NCBI RefSeq assembly: GCF_000425345.1
Contig: NZ_AUDG01000019.1
Coordinates: forward strand, 1 to 64,000
Origin: Rheinheimera baltica DSM 14885
Lineage (GTDB): Bacteria; Pseudomonadota; Gammaproteobacteria; Enterobacterales; Alteromonadaceae
Reading direction: 5' to 3'
Length of the DNA stretch: 64,000 nt
Shown here: positions 43,552 through 53,316 of the stretch, piece by piece
Layout of the letters: each line of letters starts with the position of its first letter
Position numbering within the stretch: the first letter of the stretch is position 1
Program-made: the position numbers and the translations under genes
Notes under the pieces: generated by a model
Seen by the model: the letters and a program-made list of their open reading frames with translations, nothing else
The model's database searches: none
What the model was told of the DNA's origin: nothing

Positions 43552-44061
43552 ATGAAATCTGTTAAAGCACAGCAAGGCATAGCGTTAATTGTAGGGTTGT
43601 TACTATTACTGGCAATTACATTGTTAGCCGTATCATCAATACGCGACAGTTCTTTACAAGAGCGTATGACATCCAATCTTACGGAGCGTGAGCTGGCTTA
43701 TCAGCTTGTTGAAGCAACGTTAATGTTTGCCCAGCAACAAGTTAATGTTGCCAACCCTTTTTTGTTATGTGAAGGCGGCCGTGCGGGATTTTACTGTCAG
43801 CCAGACCCCACGCTTGCAGATAGATGGGTGGCCGTGAATACGGTATGGGGTAATGATGGCCCCGATGACGGCCAACTTGGTACTGCAGAATATATTGCAG
43901 AGTATATGGGGCAGTGGGTTAATACTGCTATAGACAGCTGCTCAAATGCTGGCCAGGCAGAAATTCCTGAAGAATGTTTACGCGATACTTGGCGTATCAC
44001 TGCTCGTACAACAGATGCAGGCGGTGCGAATGTCATGCTGCAATCTATATTCCGTATATGA
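43552..44061 (+). CDS. pilX: Type IV pilus minor pilin PilX
   Basis: A 169-residue PilX-type protein: QQGIALIVGLLLLLAITLLAVSSIRDSSLQERMTSNLTERELAYQLVEA. PilX pilins lack the conserved Glu5 of other pilins and have the ERMTSNLTERELAYQ-like heptad seen here. The ATG at 43552 is one base after the pilW stop; a longer frame from 43525 lies in pilW. It ends 17 bp before pilY1. Confidence 0.88.
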   Translation: MKSVKAQQGIALIVGLLLLLAITLLAVSSIRDSSLQERMTSNLTERELAYQLVEATLMFAQQQVNVANPFLLCEGGRAGFYCQPDPTLADRWVAVNTVWGNDGPDDGQLGTAEYIAEYMGQWVNTAIDSCSNAGQAEIPEECLRDTWRITARTTDAGGANVMLQSIFRI

Positions 44062-44078
44062 TGGCGATGAGGTCAATT

Positions 44079-47000
44079 ATGAAAACTTTTTTTAAATCGG
44101 TACAGCTAGCGTTTTTGATTGGCTTAGGGCTTGGCATTAACATAGCAAACGCGGCTGTTGAAATTGCCGAAGCACCATTACAAACAGGTAGCGCTGTAGC
44201 CCCCAATATTTATTTTGTGTTAGATGATTCTGGTTCAATGCAGTGGGAAGTGATGCCAGACGATTATGCGTTTGTAAATTCGAATATTCTTGGGTATTTG
44301 TTTCCTATTCCAGAAAACATGTATCAGGGGTTAAACCGGTTTGACAACCGTATTCCTGAGTTTGATGACGATAACATTCACCACATTATTAAACGTTCAG
44401 CTGAAATCAATAAGGTATTTTATAATCCAAGTGTTACTTATCAACCTTGGATAAAAGCTGACGGCAGTAGCTTTGGCAATATGTCACCCACCAATGCGCT
44501 TTGGGACCCCTACGTAAGTTCTGTTGGCAGTATCAATTTAACTGCGCAGCAGTCATTTGATCGCTGGTACTCACATGAGTCTAATTTAAGTAGCCGCAGT
44601 ACAAGTAACTCTTCAAAAAATTACTGGCCAATGACCTTTTTTGTTTACGACGGGAGCGGTAGTACTACCGATCCTGATAATTACAAAGGTTATAGTATCC
44701 AAGGCAACCGTGTTTATGAAAAAAACATGAGCAGTAATGGCTCATGGACTAGAAAATATGATGCTTTCAGCTGGCAAAGAACAGTGGTTGATGCTCTAGG
44801 AAATTCAGTTACCGAGAACTTTACGCGCTCAATTTCAGAGGAAAAACAAAACTTCGCTAACTGGTTTTCGTATTATCGTTCTCGTATCCTTGCTGCCAGA
44901 GCCGGTACCAGTATTGCCTTTGCCGATGCAACAGCTGACTATCGTATTGGCTTTACTACCCTTGCCGCTTCAAAAACTGCGAGTAACACCTTAACCATTC
45001 CACTGCCTTCACTGGGCGATATTGAAAAAGGCACTTTCTCAGACGGAAATAAAAATACCTGGTTTGATTTGCTGTTTAAGGTGCCAATGAATAATGGAAC
45101 CCCTTTGCGTAATGCTGTTAAATGGGTAGGAGATCAGTACACTCGTACCGATGCTGCGGGGCCTTGGGGGCCTGCGTCTGATGATGATCAAATAAGTTGT
45201 CGACAGTCTTTTGCCATTGTAACAACCGATGGATATTACAATGGGGCGTCGCCCGGTGTTGGTAATGTTGATAACGCGAATGGGGTAGAATTTGTACATC
45301 CAACAAATACCAACAATAATTTTCAGTATATAGCTGAAGAACCTTATAACGATGGCCATTCAAATACTCTGGCTGACGTTGCCATGAAATATTGGAAAAA
45401 TGATTTACGTACAGACCTCGATAATAATGTACCCTTGGCCAATAGTGGCAAAAACCCTGCTTTTTGGCAGCATATGTCAACTTATGCGGTGTCAATTGGT
45501 GTTAAAGGTACTAAAGATCCAAAATCAGATGCGCCAGGAAATTGGCCCAACCCCAGTAATGGCAATGGCGAAAAAATAGACGACTTATGGCATGCTGCAG
45601 TAAACGGGCGTGGTGAGTTTATTGCAGCCTCTAAACCTGACGAGTTTACTCAGGCACTTCAACGAATTTTGCGTAGTATTTCTGAAGCAACAGGAAGTGC
45701 ATCCAACCTGGCGGGGTCAACAACCTCTTTGGAGTCTGAAGCCGGTTTGTTTAGCGCCAGTTTTAATAGTGGTGACTGGTCTGGTGATTTAGTTGCAGTA
45801 GATACCAATAATGCGTTTAGTCAAACGTGGTCAGCCGCCAGCAAACTTGACACCCGAGTTCCTGCTAGCCGGCAGATATATTTTGGTAAAACCAATACAA
45901 CAGCTGATATTTTTGTTGGAGCAAATGTTACCGACTCAATTTTAACTGATGATCAAGTAGACTATTTACGAGGTGAAACATCCAAAGAGCAAAAAAATGG
46001 GGGCAACTTCAGAAATCGTGGCTCTATATTGGGTGACATCGCTAATTCTACGCCATTATTAGTCGAAGGTATTACGAATCGTAATTATCAACTATATAGC
46101 TGGGGCGCAGGTTATGAGTCTTTCCGAAAAGACAGGTTAACTCGTGCACCAACGGTTTATGTCGGCGCAAATGACGGTATGCTGCATGCTTTTAATGCCG
46201 CTACTGGAGATGAACGTTTTGCGTACATTCCTGTTGCCGCAATGGAAAATATTGACAAACTAACAGACCCAGATTATGTGCACCGCTATTATGTTGATGG
46301 CTCTCCTATTGTTGCAGACATTCAGGATTCAAGTGGTAATTGGAAAAGTATCTTGTTAGGCAGTATGGGTCGAGGTGGCAACAGTTTATTCGCACTGGAT
46401 ATCACTGAGCCAACTAGCTTCACAAAAACCAATGTTTTATGGGACAGAAGTTACTCTGCTTTGGGGGTAACAACAGCTAAACCCTTAGTAGCACGCTTGA
46501 AGAATAATAAGTGGGTTGCCATTATTGGCTATGGTTACAATAACGAGCGTTCAAATAAAGGTGGTTTACTGGTAATAGATTTAAGCAATAACGGTGAAGT
46601 GTTGTGGCAAATTGATTTACCTAACAGTGTTGCTACCGATAATGGATTTGGCCAGCTTGAAGGTTGGGATGCTGATGAAGATGGTAATTTAGATTGGGTT
46701 TTTGCCGGCGATTTACACGGTAATGTTTGGAAGTTTGATTTAACCGTTGCAGATCCTACAGCTAATGGTATCGCTTATAGTAATACCCCGTTATTTACCG
46801 CAAAATCAGGAGCAGGTGTAAAGCAATCTATAACAGGTGGTATTTCATTGGCGCGAGAGCCAGGTACCGGTCAGCTTTGGGTCTATTTTGGTACAGGTAA
46901 ACTATTATCAAATGCCGACCCTATCAATACTGATCAACAGTCATGGTATGGCATAAAAGATGGCAGTCCTATTATTAGCCGCGATTCTCAGTTAGTAGAG

Positions 47001-47492
47001 CGAACTATGACAAATGTAGGCTCTGGAGCGAGAAGTATCGAAGATGTGTCGACGAATGATCTTGCAGCCAAGCGAGGATGGTTTATCGATTTGGTTGATA
47101 CTCGCGAGCGTATTGTGCAAAAACCTCAAGTGCGTTCAGTGAATTTAGGCAGCACCCTGGGTAGTGGATTAGTTGTTGCATCCACAGTGCCAACCAGTGA
47201 TTTCTGTAGTCCTTCAAGCGATGGTTGGGTAATGGCGGTCAATCCGTTTACGGGAGGCCGGTTAACTGTGCCTTATTTTGATATCTCTAAGGATGGTAAT
47301 TTTGATGGCGATGATGCAATAACAGACCCTGATTCGGGAGAAACCACCGTGGCAAGTGGTGTTAAATTTGTTGGAATGTCGGGTGATATTTTAATTGTTG
47401 GTGAAGAAGGTTTTGTGCAGCCATTAGAAGTTATTAATATTAATACCGGTACGATAGCTGGCCGTGTATCTTGGCGTGAGATGTCAAATTGA
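44079..47492 (+). CDS. pilY1: PilY1-type pilus tip adhesin/assembly protein
   Basis: A 1137-residue secreted protein with a signal peptide ending near residue 25 (ANA). The N-terminal half carries a von Willebrand A-like domain with a MIDAS DDSGSM (residues 49-54). The C-terminal half is a PilC-type beta-propeller with a calcium-binding loop DADEDGNLD (about residues 864-873) and GGNSLFALDITEP. PilY1 sits at the pilus tip and promotes extension and adhesion. The start at 44079 has a GAGG site and a clean signal peptide; a longer frame from 43974 lies in pilX. Length and order match PilY1. Confidence 0.93.
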   Translation: MKTFFKSVQLAFLIGLGLGINIANAAVEIAEAPLQTGSAVAPNIYFVLDDSGSMQWEVMPDDYAFVNSNILGYLFPIPENMYQGLNRFDNRIPEFDDDNIHHIIKRSAEINKVFYNPSVTYQPWIKADGSSFGNMSPTNALWDPYVSSVGSINLTAQQSFDRWYSHESNLSSRSTSNSSKNYWPMTFFVYDGSGSTTDPDNYKGYSIQGNRVYEKNMSSNGSWTRKYDAFSWQRTVVDALGNSVTENFTRSISEEKQNFANWFSYYRSRILAARAGTSIAFADATADYRIGFTTLAASKTASNTLTIPLPSLGDIEKGTFSDGNKNTWFDLLFKVPMNNGTPLRNAVKWVGDQYTRTDAAGPWGPASDDDQISCRQSFAIVTTDGYYNGASPGVGNVDNANGVEFVHPTNTNNNFQYIAEEPYNDGHSNTLADVAMKYWKNDLRTDLDNNVPLANSGKNPAFWQHMSTYAVSIGVKGTKDPKSDAPGNWPNPSNGNGEKIDDLWHAAVNGRGEFIAASKPDEFTQALQRILRSISEATGSASNLAGSTTSLESEAGLFSASFNSGDWSGDLVAVDTNNAFSQTWSAASKLDTRVPASRQIYFGKTNTTADIFVGANVTDSILTDDQVDYLRGETSKEQKNGGNFRNRGSILGDIANSTPLLVEGITNRNYQLYSWGAGYESFRKDRLTRAPTVYVGANDGMLHAFNAATGDERFAYIPVAAMENIDKLTDPDYVHRYYVDGSPIVADIQDSSGNWKSILLGSMGRGGNSLFALDITEPTSFTKTNVLWDRSYSALGVTTAKPLVARLKNNKWVAIIGYGYNNERSNKGGLLVIDLSNNGEVLWQIDLPNSVATDNGFGQLEGWDADEDGNLDWVFAGDLHGNVWKFDLTVADPTANGIAYSNTPLFTAKSGAGVKQSITGGISLAREPGTGQLWVYFGTGKLLSNADPINTDQQSWYGIKDGSPIISRDSQLVERTMTNVGSGARSIEDVSTNDLAAKRGWFIDLVDTRERIVQKPQVRSVNLGSTLGSGLVVASTVPTSDFCSPSSDGWVMAVNPFTGGRLTVPYFDISKDGNFDGDDAITDPDSGETTVASGVKFVGMSGDILIVGEEGFVQPLEVININTGTIAGRVSWREMSN

Positions 47493-47503
47493 GGAAGTAT
47501 GGT

Positions 47504-47914
47504 ATGAAAAAAAATATGGGCTTCTCATTAATTGAAATAATGGTTGTTGTTGCGATAGTTGGTATTCTGGCAAGCGTCGCTTTACCTGCTTATCAGCGGT
47601 ATGTTATTAAAGCAAATCGAACTGCAGCAACGGCATGTTTAGTAGAGTTATCTCAGATTTTTGAACGCACATATACACAAAACATGGCCTATAATCCGGC
47701 TGGTTTTGTGTTGCCGCCGATCCAATGCATTACTGAGTTATCTCAACGCTATACCATCACATTAGGAAATCATGCAGCAAGAACATTTACTTTGTCTGCT
47801 GCTCCAACGTCATTACAAAACGATTCTGAATGCGGCACGTTAACTTTAAACCAATCTGGTCAAAAGGGTGCCGCTGGTGGGGTTGATGCTACTGCTGTTA
47901 GAAGTTGTTGGTAA
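47504..47914 (+). CDS. pilE: Type IV pilus minor pilin PilE
   Basis: A 136-residue prepilin: leader MKKNMG, then FSLIEIMVVVAIVGILASVALPAYQRYVIKANRTAATACLVELSQ, a type IVa pilin helix. A C-terminal disulfide region (ECGTLTL...SCW) is visible. Last gene of the first operon. The start at 47504 follows GAGGAAG; an earlier start lies in pilY1. An 80-bp gap then separates it from the second minor-pilin set. Confidence 0.9.
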   Translation: MKKNMGFSLIEIMVVVAIVGILASVALPAYQRYVIKANRTAATACLVELSQIFERTYTQNMAYNPAGFVLPPIQCITELSQRYTITLGNHAARTFTLSAAPTSLQNDSECGTLTLNQSGQKGAAGGVDATAVRSCW

Positions 47915-47994
47915 TATATTGATTTGAAAATTTGATCTTTTGAAATAATGTTGTAACTTTATAGTTAATTTTAATTAGCTAAGAGCATAGGGAT

Positions 47995-48489
47995 ATGCGG
48001 TTACAACATGGATTTAGTCTTGTTGAAGTCTTAGTAACGCTGCTGATTTTAAAAGTGGCCTTATTGGGGCTGTTAGCGGCGCAAACAATGAGCTTGCGCC
48101 AGCTGCAAGATGCAATACAACGAACTCAGGCTGTTGCGTTAAGCCATAGCCTATTGAGTGAACTACAGGCCAATCGTCAACTGGCTAATGTGATTGGTCA
48201 ACCGTTAACACCTAGCTCTGAATTGCCGCCCGCACCGGACTGTACACCCCCTTCCCAATGTAATCTCATGCAAATTGGTGCTAACCAACTTAATAACTGG
48301 TTTGGCAGTTTTCAAAGTACTGCTGGCGGTAATATTAGTAATCCGACAATGTGTTTGCAGTCGCAGGGAGCTTCATTTCTGCTGCAAATGAGTTGGCAGC
48401 AACGCTCAGCACAGTCACCACAAGATACACCGTCTTGCTATGCTGCAACCGGCCGCAGTGCTTTAGCTGTTGAAGGCGGTGGGTGGTAG
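47995..48489 (+). CDS. pilV: PilV-like minor pilin, second set
   Basis: A 164-residue prepilin with a very short leader, MRLQHG, then FSLVEVLVTLLILKVALLGLLAAQTMSLRQLQDAIQRTQAVALSHSLLSELQANRQ, the PilV pattern, with the LxxAQTxSLRxxQ block. The globular part differs from the first PilV and has four cysteines (C..C..C..C). It starts the second minor-pilin operon. Confidence 0.82.
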   Translation: MRLQHGFSLVEVLVTLLILKVALLGLLAAQTMSLRQLQDAIQRTQAVALSHSLLSELQANRQLANVIGQPLTPSSELPPAPDCTPPSQCNLMQIGANQLNNWFGSFQSTAGGNISNPTMCLQSQGASFLLQMSWQQRSAQSPQDTPSCYAATGRSALAVEGGGW

Positions 48490-48491
48490 CA

Positions 48492-49445
48492 ATGAAGCGC
48501 TTATCAGGTTTCACTTTAACTGAGTTACTTATTGCCATGATGCTGGGGTTAATTCTGCTTAGCATGGCGATAACTGCCTTTAGTGCTGTTAGTAAATCCA
48601 CACGGCAAGCTCAGCAGCTGGCTGAATTGCAGCAAAACGCACAACTGTTAATCAGTTTATTTCACAATGAACTGGCGAATGTCGGCTTTTGGGGTGGGCG
48701 TTCAGCACCCGCTATGGCCACAACGTTTGCTCTACCAATCTTGCCAGTCGGAGATTGTTTGGAACCAGCACTGGATAGCGGTAGCTTTCCAAGCCAAGAT
48801 CAACATTTTGTTACCCTTTATGCGCAGTTTGTTAATGGTGGCCGCCAACTAAACTGTCTGCCAGAACCACTGCCACAGACTGAATTTTTGCAAGTTAAGC
48901 GGTTAATTGGTTTACAAACGCCAATAGCCGAGATGCGACAGAATCGGTTTTATCTTGAAACTCAATGGCAGCATAGCCGCTTTGTTAGTAGTGATAGCGC
49001 AGGATTAAGCGAGCATTTTCACTACTTTCCCTATCAGCATCTGGTGTTTTATTTGCAGCAACAACGTGTAGATGGTGATGTTATCCCGGTGTTGATGCGC
49101 AAAAGGTTGAGTAGGAATCAAGCCGGTATGGCAGTGATTAGCACTGACTCTATCTTAGACGGTGTCGAACGAATGCATTTTGAATTTGGTATTGATAGCG
49201 ATGCTGACGGCCAGCTGAACTATCAACTGGCAACCACTGAGGTGCCTGCAGCCGCCTGGCAACAGCAAGGTGTACACATCATTAGCCTTAAATACTATGT
49301 ACTACTTCGGGCGCGTAAGCCGGATCCTGCCTATGTCAATGAACAGCAATATGATATGGGGCAATTTCAGTTTGTCGCACCTGGTGATCACTATCGCCGG
49401 ATGCTAGTTAGCAGCAGTATTTTCTTTCAAAACAACGCGCTATAG
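48492..49445 (+). CDS. pilW: PilW-like minor pilin, second set
   Basis: A 317-residue protein with a prepilin motif (LSG|FTLTELLIAMMLGLILLSMAITAFSAVSKSTRQAQQLAELQQNAQ) and a PilW-like beta-rich domain with VERMHFEFGIDSDADGQLNYQL near the end. It starts just after the second pilV; a GTG nine bases earlier overlaps the pilV stop. A paralogue of the gene at 42567-43550. Confidence 0.85.
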   Translation: MKRLSGFTLTELLIAMMLGLILLSMAITAFSAVSKSTRQAQQLAELQQNAQLLISLFHNELANVGFWGGRSAPAMATTFALPILPVGDCLEPALDSGSFPSQDQHFVTLYAQFVNGGRQLNCLPEPLPQTEFLQVKRLIGLQTPIAEMRQNRFYLETQWQHSRFVSSDSAGLSEHFHYFPYQHLVFYLQQQRVDGDVIPVLMRKRLSRNQAGMAVISTDSILDGVERMHFEFGIDSDADGQLNYQLATTEVPAAAWQQQGVHIISLKYYVLLRARKPDPAYVNEQQYDMGQFQFVAPGDHYRRMLVSSSIFFQNNAL

Positions 49446-49454
49446 GAGCACGCT

Positions 49455-49826
49455 ATGTCCGCAATGAAAGGAGTAGTACTGATCATGGCCTTGGTATTTT
49501 TATTAATTATGACTTTATTGGTGACAGCGATGTTACTGGTTACTCAGCTTAGCCATAAAGCCGCTTATTCCGGCCAACAGCAACTGCAAATATCTCAGCA
49601 GGCGCTGCAGCAGCATTTGCAACAAATGCAGTTACCAAGTGACAGTAACGAGGACGCGATTGAAAGCATGTCAACTTGTCCGGCGCAATATGCTGCTTGG
49701 ACATCTGACACACTACGTTGCGATCTTCAGTTGTTGAGCACAGAGACTTACTCTGATAACCGCTATTTCTATGCTGGCTACAGTAGCCTGGTGTTACAGC
49801 AAAATTTAGCTTTGGGGAGTCATTAA
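49455..49826 (+). CDS. PilX-like minor pilin, second set
   Basis: A 123-residue protein with an N-terminal helix (MKGVVLIMALVFLLIMTLLVTAMLLVTQLSHKAAYSGQQQ) lacking a Glu5, as in PilX, and a short polar domain with two cysteines. Position between PilW-like and PilY1-like genes supports the PilX role; sequence similarity is weak. Confidence 0.7.
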   Translation: MSAMKGVVLIMALVFLLIMTLLVTAMLLVTQLSHKAAYSGQQQLQISQQALQQHLQQMQLPSDSNEDAIESMSTCPAQYAAWTSDTLRCDLQLLSTETYSDNRYFYAGYSSLVLQQNLALGSH

Positions 49827-49827
49827 T

Positions 49828-50898
49828 ATGCTGTTACGCCTTATTACTTATTTGGCTCTGGTGCAATCGGCTGCTGCGTTGAGCTGCAATCTAAATAGCA
49901 CTGAACCCGTTGTGGCGAATGTAAGCTCGGTGCACGATAGTACCGAGCCGAGGCAGGTGTTGCTGAGCAATAATGTTCAGTCAGCTGCACCAGGCACTCA
50001 GGGTTTATTGCAAATGCATAGTGCTAACAATTTTGCATTGCTTGCACAATTAAACCAATGGCCGACGCCATCAGAGCAGGTTGCCACTATTAATGCGGAA
50101 CCCTTTGTGATTGATACTAATCATGATGGTATCGCCGATGCCGTTTATGTTGTTGATATTAATGGCCAGCTCTGGTTCATTCCACTTAACGCGACATCGT
50201 TCGGTGAGCCAGAGTGGGTAGCCGATCTGAGTGTAACTGAAGCAGTTTTCGATCAACCACTTCAAATGGTACAAACGTTATCGCCGGACCACAACGGTAT
50301 TTTGCGTAAGGTGAGCATGCTGTTGGTTATAGGCAAGAAAGCCGATGGCGATATACTATTGGCGTTAAAGCATTCCAAAGGCAGTGCGGAACCCGTGATG
50401 CTTTCCCAGTTAACTGACCGAACTGCCATTACCGCCGATGAAGTTCGCTACGGTATCAGCGAGTCGCTATGGACGCAAATACAGCAAGGAAATGGCTGGT
50501 TTGTTAATTTGCAGCAGCGTATTACAGCAGTACCTCAGGTTTACGCTGGCGTTGTGTATGTAACTGCGGCAAACGGCAGTGCAGTTCAAGCAGATTGTTC
50601 CTTAGCGGATGAAGCTGCTTCGCAACTCTATGCCATGCATTTACACCATGCCGGGCTTATTTACGCGCAACGACATTGGGATATTTCCAGCGAAACGAGT
50701 GGTAGCCTGGCATTGTTAAGTAACAGTGAGGGGGAGCTTGAACTAAGTTTGCAAGCAGAAGGCCAAGTTCAGCCGCTATTATCGGAATTACTAGCGATTA
50801 CCGATGAATGTGCAGATTGTGTTTCCACGCTTAGCGCAGATCAGTATCCCCAGCGTATAAGGTTAGCCACATTTCAAACCGAACAGGGCGCGCATTAA
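49828..50898 (+). CDS. Short PilY1-like protein lacking the VWA domain
   Basis: A 356-residue exported protein with a signal peptide (MLLRLITYLALVQSAAALS). It resembles only the C-terminal propeller of PilY1: the calcium-loop-like DTNHDGIAD (about residues 95-103) followed by VYVVDINGQLW matches the PilY1 DADEDGNLD...GDLHGNVW region, and GNGWFVNLQQRITAVPQVYAGVVYVTA matches GWFIDL...ERIVQKPQV. The von Willebrand A-like half is absent. It sits where pilY1 lies in the first operon. Role in pilus assembly is inferred from position. Confidence 0.7.
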   Translation: MLLRLITYLALVQSAAALSCNLNSTEPVVANVSSVHDSTEPRQVLLSNNVQSAAPGTQGLLQMHSANNFALLAQLNQWPTPSEQVATINAEPFVIDTNHDGIADAVYVVDINGQLWFIPLNATSFGEPEWVADLSVTEAVFDQPLQMVQTLSPDHNGILRKVSMLLVIGKKADGDILLALKHSKGSAEPVMLSQLTDRTAITADEVRYGISESLWTQIQQGNGWFVNLQQRITAVPQVYAGVVYVTAANGSAVQADCSLADEAASQLYAMHLHHAGLIYAQRHWDISSETSGSLALLSNSEGELELSLQAEGQVQPLLSELLAITDECADCVSTLSADQYPQRIRLATFQTEQGAH

Positions 50899-51372
50899 AT
50901 GCGCTTAGTTAGCAAAACTGCAGCCGCTAATCATGGGCAAAGGCCGAATAATGTTGCTAGCCATCTAAACGTTGCAGGCAATAACACAGGGCTAACGCTA
51001 ATAGAGCTGCTGATAGCCGTAGTTATTATGGGCATCTTACTGGCTATTAGTTATCCTTCATATCAACAGCATATACTTAACAGTTACCGCTCTGAGGCGA
51101 TGACCATGTTATTAACACTGGCGAATGCGCAAACGCAGTATCAAGCAGACTATGGCAGTTTTAGCAGCGATTTGGACGCGCTTGTCGCGCAGGAAGCTGT
51201 GTCATCGCGCTATCGTTTTAGTGTACAGCTAACACATGAGGGAGCGGGGTTTAAAGTGGTTGCTGATGCAATAGGAGCGCAACGAGAGGATAACGAATGT
51301 CCTCAATTTACACTCAACCATCTAGGCCAACGCAACCAAGGTAATCCTCAAAGCCTTATGTGTTGGAAATAA
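50899..51372 (+). CDS. PilE-like minor pilin, second set
   Basis: A 157-residue prepilin with an unusually long leader of 31 residues, then LTLIELLIAVVIMGILLAISYPSYQQHILNSYRSEAM, a type IVa pilin helix with Glu5 and a Leu at +1 in place of the usual Phe. Its C-terminal half resembles the PilE at 47504 (ECPQFTLNHLGQRNQG...). It abuts the PilY1-like gene with no gap. Confidence 0.82.
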   Translation: MRLVSKTAAANHGQRPNNVASHLNVAGNNTGLTLIELLIAVVIMGILLAISYPSYQQHILNSYRSEAMTMLLTLANAQTQYQADYGSFSSDLDALVAQEAVSSRYRFSVQLTHEGAGFKVVADAIGAQREDNECPQFTLNHLGQRNQGNPQSLMCWK

Positions 51373-51873
51373 TTAACCAGGACAAGGTGTTGCAACTTTA
51401 GTCAGGCGATTGCGTCCAGCTTGATTTAACGTTAATCGAAAGTGCCAGGATGCGCTTTGTCGACCGCAGTACAAAAATGTGCCATTCTCAAAACCATCTA
51501 AACTACCGTCACGACGAAAAGTTACACCGGCCCGGTTAAAGATAAGTTTATGTTGGTTATGTATAGCAGGGAGTTCGCGCAATACTGTTCGGCTATCTGG
51601 GTATAACAATGATACCTGCACGGGCGTCGTTTGCCATTGTTCAGCGCACTGGCCGGCGACAAAAGGGCAAACCTGAACTGGCAGGTTACTACTGGTTGCC
51701 GCTACTCTGGCATAGGCTAAATGCTGGCTGAACTGGCGAATGTAAGCATTGGCTCGCTGCTGATCAATAAACGATGCTGTAGCAGGTATTGCGGTATGCG
51801 CAAAAATAGCCATGATGGCTAAGGTAATGGTTAACTCTGGAAAGCTAAACCCCCGAAACGTTGAGGTATACAT
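51373..51873 (-). CDS. fimT: FimT/GspH-like pseudopilin
   Basis: A 166-residue prepilin: MYTSTFRG, cleavage before FSFPELTITLAIMAIFAHTAIPATASFIDQQRANAYIRQFSQHLAYARVAATSSNLPV, then a GspH-type domain with four cysteines. Unlike the other pilins it lies on the minus strand, its end touching the pilE-like gene. The start at 51873 follows GGGAG; an ATG 14 codons earlier has none. It completes the second minor-pilin set, whose fimU position is otherwise empty. Confidence 0.82.
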   Translation of the reverse strand: MYTSTFRGFSFPELTITLAIMAIFAHTAIPATASFIDQQRANAYIRQFSQHLAYARVAATSSNLPVQVCPFVAGQCAEQWQTTPVQVSLLYPDSRTVLRELPAIHNQHKLIFNRAGVTFRRDGSLDGFENGTFLYCGRQSASWHFRLTLNQAGRNRLTKVATPCPG

Positions 51874-51963
51874 AAGTGACTCCCTGTCGTACTGAGATAC
51901 AGGGAGTATAGCCAAGATTAACTTTATGTGACAAATATGTAGATAAATGGTTTTTTGCGACGG

Positions 51964-52791
51964 TTAATCATATATTGTTGGTATGGCTTGACGCTTGTGT
52001 TGTGTTCGCTGAAATATTGCAATTAGCTTACTGCTAACGTCGTTTGAAACTACTTTACCTTCAAGGAAATCGTCAATTTGTTCGTACGTGAGTCCTAAGG
52101 CGGCTTCATCTGCTTTTTGTGGAGCCAGGCATTCAAGGTCGGCTGTCGGCGTTTTACCCACCAATACTTCTGGTGCACCAAGGGTTTTACCGATTAAACG
52201 GACCTGACGTTTACTTAAACCAAATAATGGTGCTAAGTCACAAGCGCCATCACCCCATTTAGTATAAAAACCGGTAATATTTTCAGCAGAATGATCTGTG
52301 CCCAATACTAATCCGCCTGTCAACGCAGCAATATGGTATTGAATAACCATACGGGTTCGCGCTTTAACATTGCCTTTGGCAAAATCTGACTGATTATCAC
52401 TGGCGGTTGCAATACCCAGTGCTGCCATCGCATTCCAGGTAGCCTGATGTATACCATCAGCACCAGGTTGAACATTAACTGATACTGCTTTGCTAGGCTG
52501 TATAAACTCAATGGCCATCTGCGCTTCTGCTTCATCTTTTTGTATTGCATACGGCAGGCGCACAGCAATAAATTGGTACTCGCTAGTGTTTTGGTTTAAT
52601 TCATCCACGGCAAGTTGTGCCAGGCGGCCACATGTTGTTGAGTCGATACCACCACTAATACCCAGTACCAGGGTTTTCATGCCTGAATCCGTTAATCGCT
52701 GTTTGATAAAATCTACCCGGCGGCGAATTTCAAACTGGGGATCTATTTGCGGCAATACCCGCATTTCGGCAATTATCTGTGCTGCATTCAT
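51964..52791 (-). CDS. nadE: NH3-dependent NAD+ synthetase
   Basis: A 275-residue enzyme that amidates NaAD to NAD+ with ammonia and ATP, the same length as E. coli NadE. It has the PP-loop [48 protein letters not shown] and KTPTADLE motifs. The ATG at 52791 gives the canonical [10 protein letters not shown] start; a start 8 codons earlier is unlikely. Confidence 0.97.
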   Translation of the reverse strand: MNAAQIIAEMRVLPQIDPQFEIRRRVDFIKQRLTDSGMKTLVLGISGGIDSTTCGRLAQLAVDELNQNTSEYQFIAVRLPYAIQKDEAEAQMAIEFIQPSKAVSVNVQPGADGIHQATWNAMAALGIATASDNQSDFAKGNVKARTRMVIQYHIAALTGGLVLGTDHSAENITGFYTKWGDGACDLAPLFGLSKRQVRLIGKTLGAPEVLVGKTPTADLECLAPQKADEAALGLTYEQIDDFLEGKVVSNDVSSKLIAIFQRTQHKRQAIPTIYD

Positions 52792-52925
52792 AGCAATTGG
52801 GCCTCTAGTGAACAATCTTATCTATCTTACCGTGCTTTACCCTGACCAGATCAAGTGATTCTTACCGATTAACTGCTGAACACTTGTTCGCCTTGTATTA
52901 TACTGCAAGCATCAGGCGCGCTTAA

Positions 52926-53279
<354 letters not shown>

Positions 53280-53316
53280 CAAGGTTAATGATTGTTAATT
53301 AACTGGGTTTTATCGA

